This document shows positions 60,685 to 64,000 of a DNA stretch of 64,000 bases, piece after piece. Made by a program: the position numbers and the translations under genes. The stretch lies in NCBI RefSeq assembly GCF_027744825.2, contig NC_071334.1, forward strand, positions 43,501,437 through 43,565,436, given 5' to 3'. Under the pieces are notes generated by a model, which had not been told where the DNA came from, did not search any database, and saw nothing but the letters and a program-made list of their open reading frames with translations. Every line of letters begins with the position of its first letter. Position 1 is the stretch's first letter. The DNA is from Synchiropus splendidus (taxonomy: Eukaryota; Chordata; Actinopteri; Syngnathiformes; Callionymidae).

Positions 60685-63600
60685 TGCTGCTATAAAGAGT
60701 CGGCCTATCTGTATTCACTCCGGTGACTCACCTGCACCACCAGCCGATAGTTTTGTTCATTATCAGATTATGAAAGAAGAGCCAGAGTAAAATATGATGC
60801 TCTTAATTAACAAGATTCATCTGATGTTCTGCTGAGACGGAAGGAAGCTTATCTAGCAAAGATGGCAGGAGTGTCCTTCACCTGGGAGCAGGCAGATATC
60901 AAATGACTGGTTCAACATGGCGGCCAGGTTTCGCGTGGCGTGTTTTGGTGAGCTCACTGTTGCACCTCTCTTCGCCCTCTGGAAGAAGCATTTCAATCAG
61001 ACAGACAGCCCCCTTTTATTTGTCCTTTTAGGATCGTGCAGACATCCTAACTTCAGATGGCCATTGTTGGCAGACTGGAATGTGTGAGAGAGTTTGGAAA
61101 TCGTATGCATTTCACAACATGAGCAGCTCGTAATTGCACACTGGTAATGAATATGGTCAAACAGACTGAAAGGAGTTCAGCTGGAGGGACACTCCTGGTG
61201 TTGGTGAGGACTCTCCATGGCATCATAAAGGCAAAGAGTTGTTTCACCAGGTTTGCTACTTTCTATGGTAATAAAAAAAAAGAAAAAAGAAAAAACGGTA
61301 ATGTGGTAAATCCACATTAGTGGAAATTCAAGTAGTGAAGCAAAATTTAAAATACACATTATTTTGCAAGCCATTTTGCATAAATATATATTTTTCATGT
61401 TTCATGTGTTTGATTCTAAAAAATCTTTGAAGGAAAATGTGCGCAGTGGAGGAGACGGTGTCAAGGTTTCCGGTTGGGATCGGGGAGGAACATCCGGGCT
61501 TCCCGTCTTAAGTCAACTGGAACTTGAAGTGTGTGCATCATCTTTTCTCCGCTGACATTCATTTATCATTTCTCAGGTCAGTGTCCTGGGTTTTATGTGT
61601 TATTTTCCTCACAATGTTTATACGTAAGAAAATAGTTCCGGGATAGATCAGGGATGAGAAGGGGTAGTGTAATAGTTTTGACACTACTATTATTTGTATT
61701 ATTTGGAGTAAATTGCATCTGTTTGCACAGATTTAATTTAAAGATTTATATTTTTTGTATGTGTGTTTTGCGGATCATTTATTTTTATATATAATGTATG
61801 AGAACTTGGTGTAAGTATCATTTTTTTCTAATATAAGTCAACTGGAGTTTTGTGCACATCATCTTTTCTCTGCTGACATTCATTTATCATTCCTCAGTTG
61901 CATCATTTTTGTTCATGCAGTCACCACAACCGGGATCCGTAACAATAACATAAGAAAAAATGATAAAAAAATAGTACTGAATGAATGAAATGTAAATCTT
62001 TAAAAAAAAAAAACCCAAACAAACAAAAAGAATCACTTAAAAGGAAAGGAAAGTATGAAGCTGGAAAGGAAAGTAAGAAGCAACAAGGCAGGGTTTCATC
62101 ATCTTCCTTGATACTGTGACAAAGAAACCAGAGGAAGGACATTGAGAACAGTCATTGTATGGAAGTGTAATACTGATGTCGGTGTTTGCTTGACCTCAGA
62201 TTCATGAGAATGGATGGAAGCAGCTCGGCAGGTCACAGAATAATAGCAGGATCTGTCTCTTCTCTGTATTTGCAGTAGGTCACTGCTCAGTGGAACATTC
62301 ATAATCTCCTGGACAAACCTGAGGTCAAACTGTAATAAATCCTCCCAGGAGGGTCGTGTGATGCCACCACCCCTAAAATCATGTTAGACAATCTCGGCTC
62401 CATAAAAGCCTGGTCGTTCGCAGTGCAGCACATTGTGACACACGGGGCGTGTTACGCTGATGTGTTTGGAGGGGGATAATGTTTGCCTCGGGGGCCAGAG
62501 ATGATTATTTTGGGCCAAAAGCCTTTCCCCTGGGCCACACGGCAGTTTGTGAAGTGATATCCCTGTATTTTAAACATCTCCTGCTTTAAGTGGGTCAGGC
62601 AGGGACGCTGCCCCAGGTCTATGAGAAGACCGTAAAGATTAAAGTTTCATGTTCTGCTCACGACGGCAAATTCAAACCCATTTTTGTTTAGCAAAAAGTC
62701 AACATTTTCTGCTGAAGGTTATGCAATATTTTGCGCACATTAGCATAAACGATCACAACGATGAAGTGAGTGTCGCCCAGTAAATCTGAATATGTCCAAA
62801 ATGACATGTAGATAAACATAAAAACAGGGAGTAAGGAAGTCTTTGTCTTCCAGGATCCGCATCATCGGTTGACACTCCCTCTTGACCTAGCTTGATTATT
62901 ATCATGGCTGTCTATGGGTTCAGACCCAGGTGCTGGATTGTTGCAGGCTGACAGACTACTCAGGAAATCGAGGGTAGATTTAACAAGGTTTATTAACAAT
63001 TACACGAGAACACAAAAGACGAACAGGAACAACAAAACGTGCAGTGAGGAATATGAACAGGGACAGAGGACAAAACCTGAAACAGAAAACAAACGAATAA
63101 GGTTAAGCCTGACTAACGGGGACAACACAAACACACTCGGAAATTAAGTCACGAGGTCCAAATAACAGAAAGCGCTCGGTGGTGCTTCAACACACACACA
63201 CACAGGAAAACAAAAGGTGAGCTGTACAAAGAATCACACAGAATCAAATACCGAGAAGCGAGAACCAGAAAACTGAGCAGGGAGAACAAACTAAGGAGGC
63301 GGCAGAAAGAAAATCAAGCACCTACGGAATTTAGAGATATACAACAGGAGCACAAGAGAACGGACAGTTGAGAGAGAATTTACCGTGAGGACGGGAAGCA
63401 ACCATCTGGCAGCGCAGACTGGAACCCAGGTGTAGAAATCAGAGTAGTCTGATCAGTGGAATGGGATCCAGCTGCGCTGCTGTGAAGCTGAAGAAAGTTA
63501 AGGAAAAGGAAAACGACACACAGGAAATAACAAAAGAGAAACAAAACATGACAATTATCCTCCCTAGTCACGTCTATCCTCCATCATTACACCCATGAAC

Positions 63601-64000
63601 CTCATTGGTTGTCCTCCTTTATATTTTTTTTTTACCCAGTCATTCCATGATCTGCATTCTTCTTCCGACATGTCTCTGGTCTCTCTTCTCCACATGCCCA
63701 AACCACCAGAGCGCCGCAGGTCTTGTCTGCTAACATCTCCCAACGAAAGCCTGGGCATCTGCGACTCTGCCATTTCTAATTCTGCTTCTTACCTTGGTGT
63801 CAACAACACGACAACAGTCGTTGCCACCCATTTCTTGCTTTCTCCTCCATGCCTCTCAATAGAAAATGCAGGTCCCATGAATTTCAGGAAACATTTGTGT
63901 GGGGAGAAAGCTGATATATAACAGAGGGCACAAAGCAAAAAACAATTCTACTGTGCTTGGTGTCATCTAACACCGAGCAACAACAAAAACTCCAGGGTCT
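60685..64000. other. Region upstream of pcsk5
   Basis: The 5' UTR and promoter of pcsk5 should start here; no regulatory site can be assigned with confidence. A tandemly arranged pair of about 65-base similar segments lies at 61509-61577 and 61833-61899. The stretch 62900-63560 (ACAACAAAACGTGCAG, AAACGACACACAGGAAA and similar A/C-rich text) looks like a non-autonomous element. The - strand at 63773-63564 encodes a short Arg-rich open frame that may be LINE-derived. No gene was recognised. Confidence 0.45.
61509..61899. repeat. Pair of direct repeats (about 65 bp each)
   Basis: Both units share AAGTCAACTGGA, GCATCATCTTTTCTC (or a close variant) and GCTGACATTCATTTATCATT, followed by a CTCAG. 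The copies are at 61509-61577 and 61833-61899, separated by about 255 bases. Confidence 0.8.

Overview
The window is vertebrate genomic DNA, most likely from a teleost (ray-finned) fish. The genes are split into short exons with GT-AG introns, many of the introns only 60-200 bases long. Gene order follows the tetrapod GNA14-PRUNE2-PCSK5 neighbourhood (human 9q21). The introns hold typical fish repeats: LINE 3' ends, hAT-type non-autonomous DNA elements and long (TA)n tracts. There is no bacterial, phage or CRISPR content.

Region 1 (1-5.7 kb, + strand) holds the last five coding exons of a Gq-class G-protein alpha subunit. Exons 1-2 lie upstream of the window. Synteny says gna14, while several residues look gna15-like.

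Region 2 (5.8-23.2 kb, + strand) holds a prune2-type gene with ten recognised exons. It carries the C-terminal BCH (BNIP2/Cdc42GAP homology, CRAL-TRIO-like) part but shows no DHH phosphoesterase exons and no giant central exon. One unassigned exon-like block at 5868-5976 has a compatible splice phase and could be an extra 5' exon.

Region 3 (25.3-60.7 kb, - strand) holds a complete pcsk5 gene. I could place 37 exons, and all junctions keep the reading frame, giving about 1,867 residues. In order they encode a signal peptide, prodomain, subtilisin-like domain, P domain, a long furin-type Cys-rich region, one transmembrane segment and an acidic cytoplasmic tail (the long, membrane-bound PC5/6B form). 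pcsk5 and prune2 converge tail to tail.

The most striking observation concerns the peptidase domain of this pcsk5 copy. The catalytic Asp is Gly, the catalytic His is Arg, the oxyanion-hole Asn is Ser, and the GTS context of the nucleophilic Ser is GPS. The rest of the protein is well preserved. The gene therefore appears to encode a full-length pseudoprotease, not a proprotein convertase and not an ordinary decayed pseudogene.

Region 4 (60.7-64.0 kb) is upstream of pcsk5 and contains only repeats and unassigned DNA.

Exon coordinates were derived by eye from splice sites, phase and family similarity. Most are probably exact. No alignments or database searches were run.
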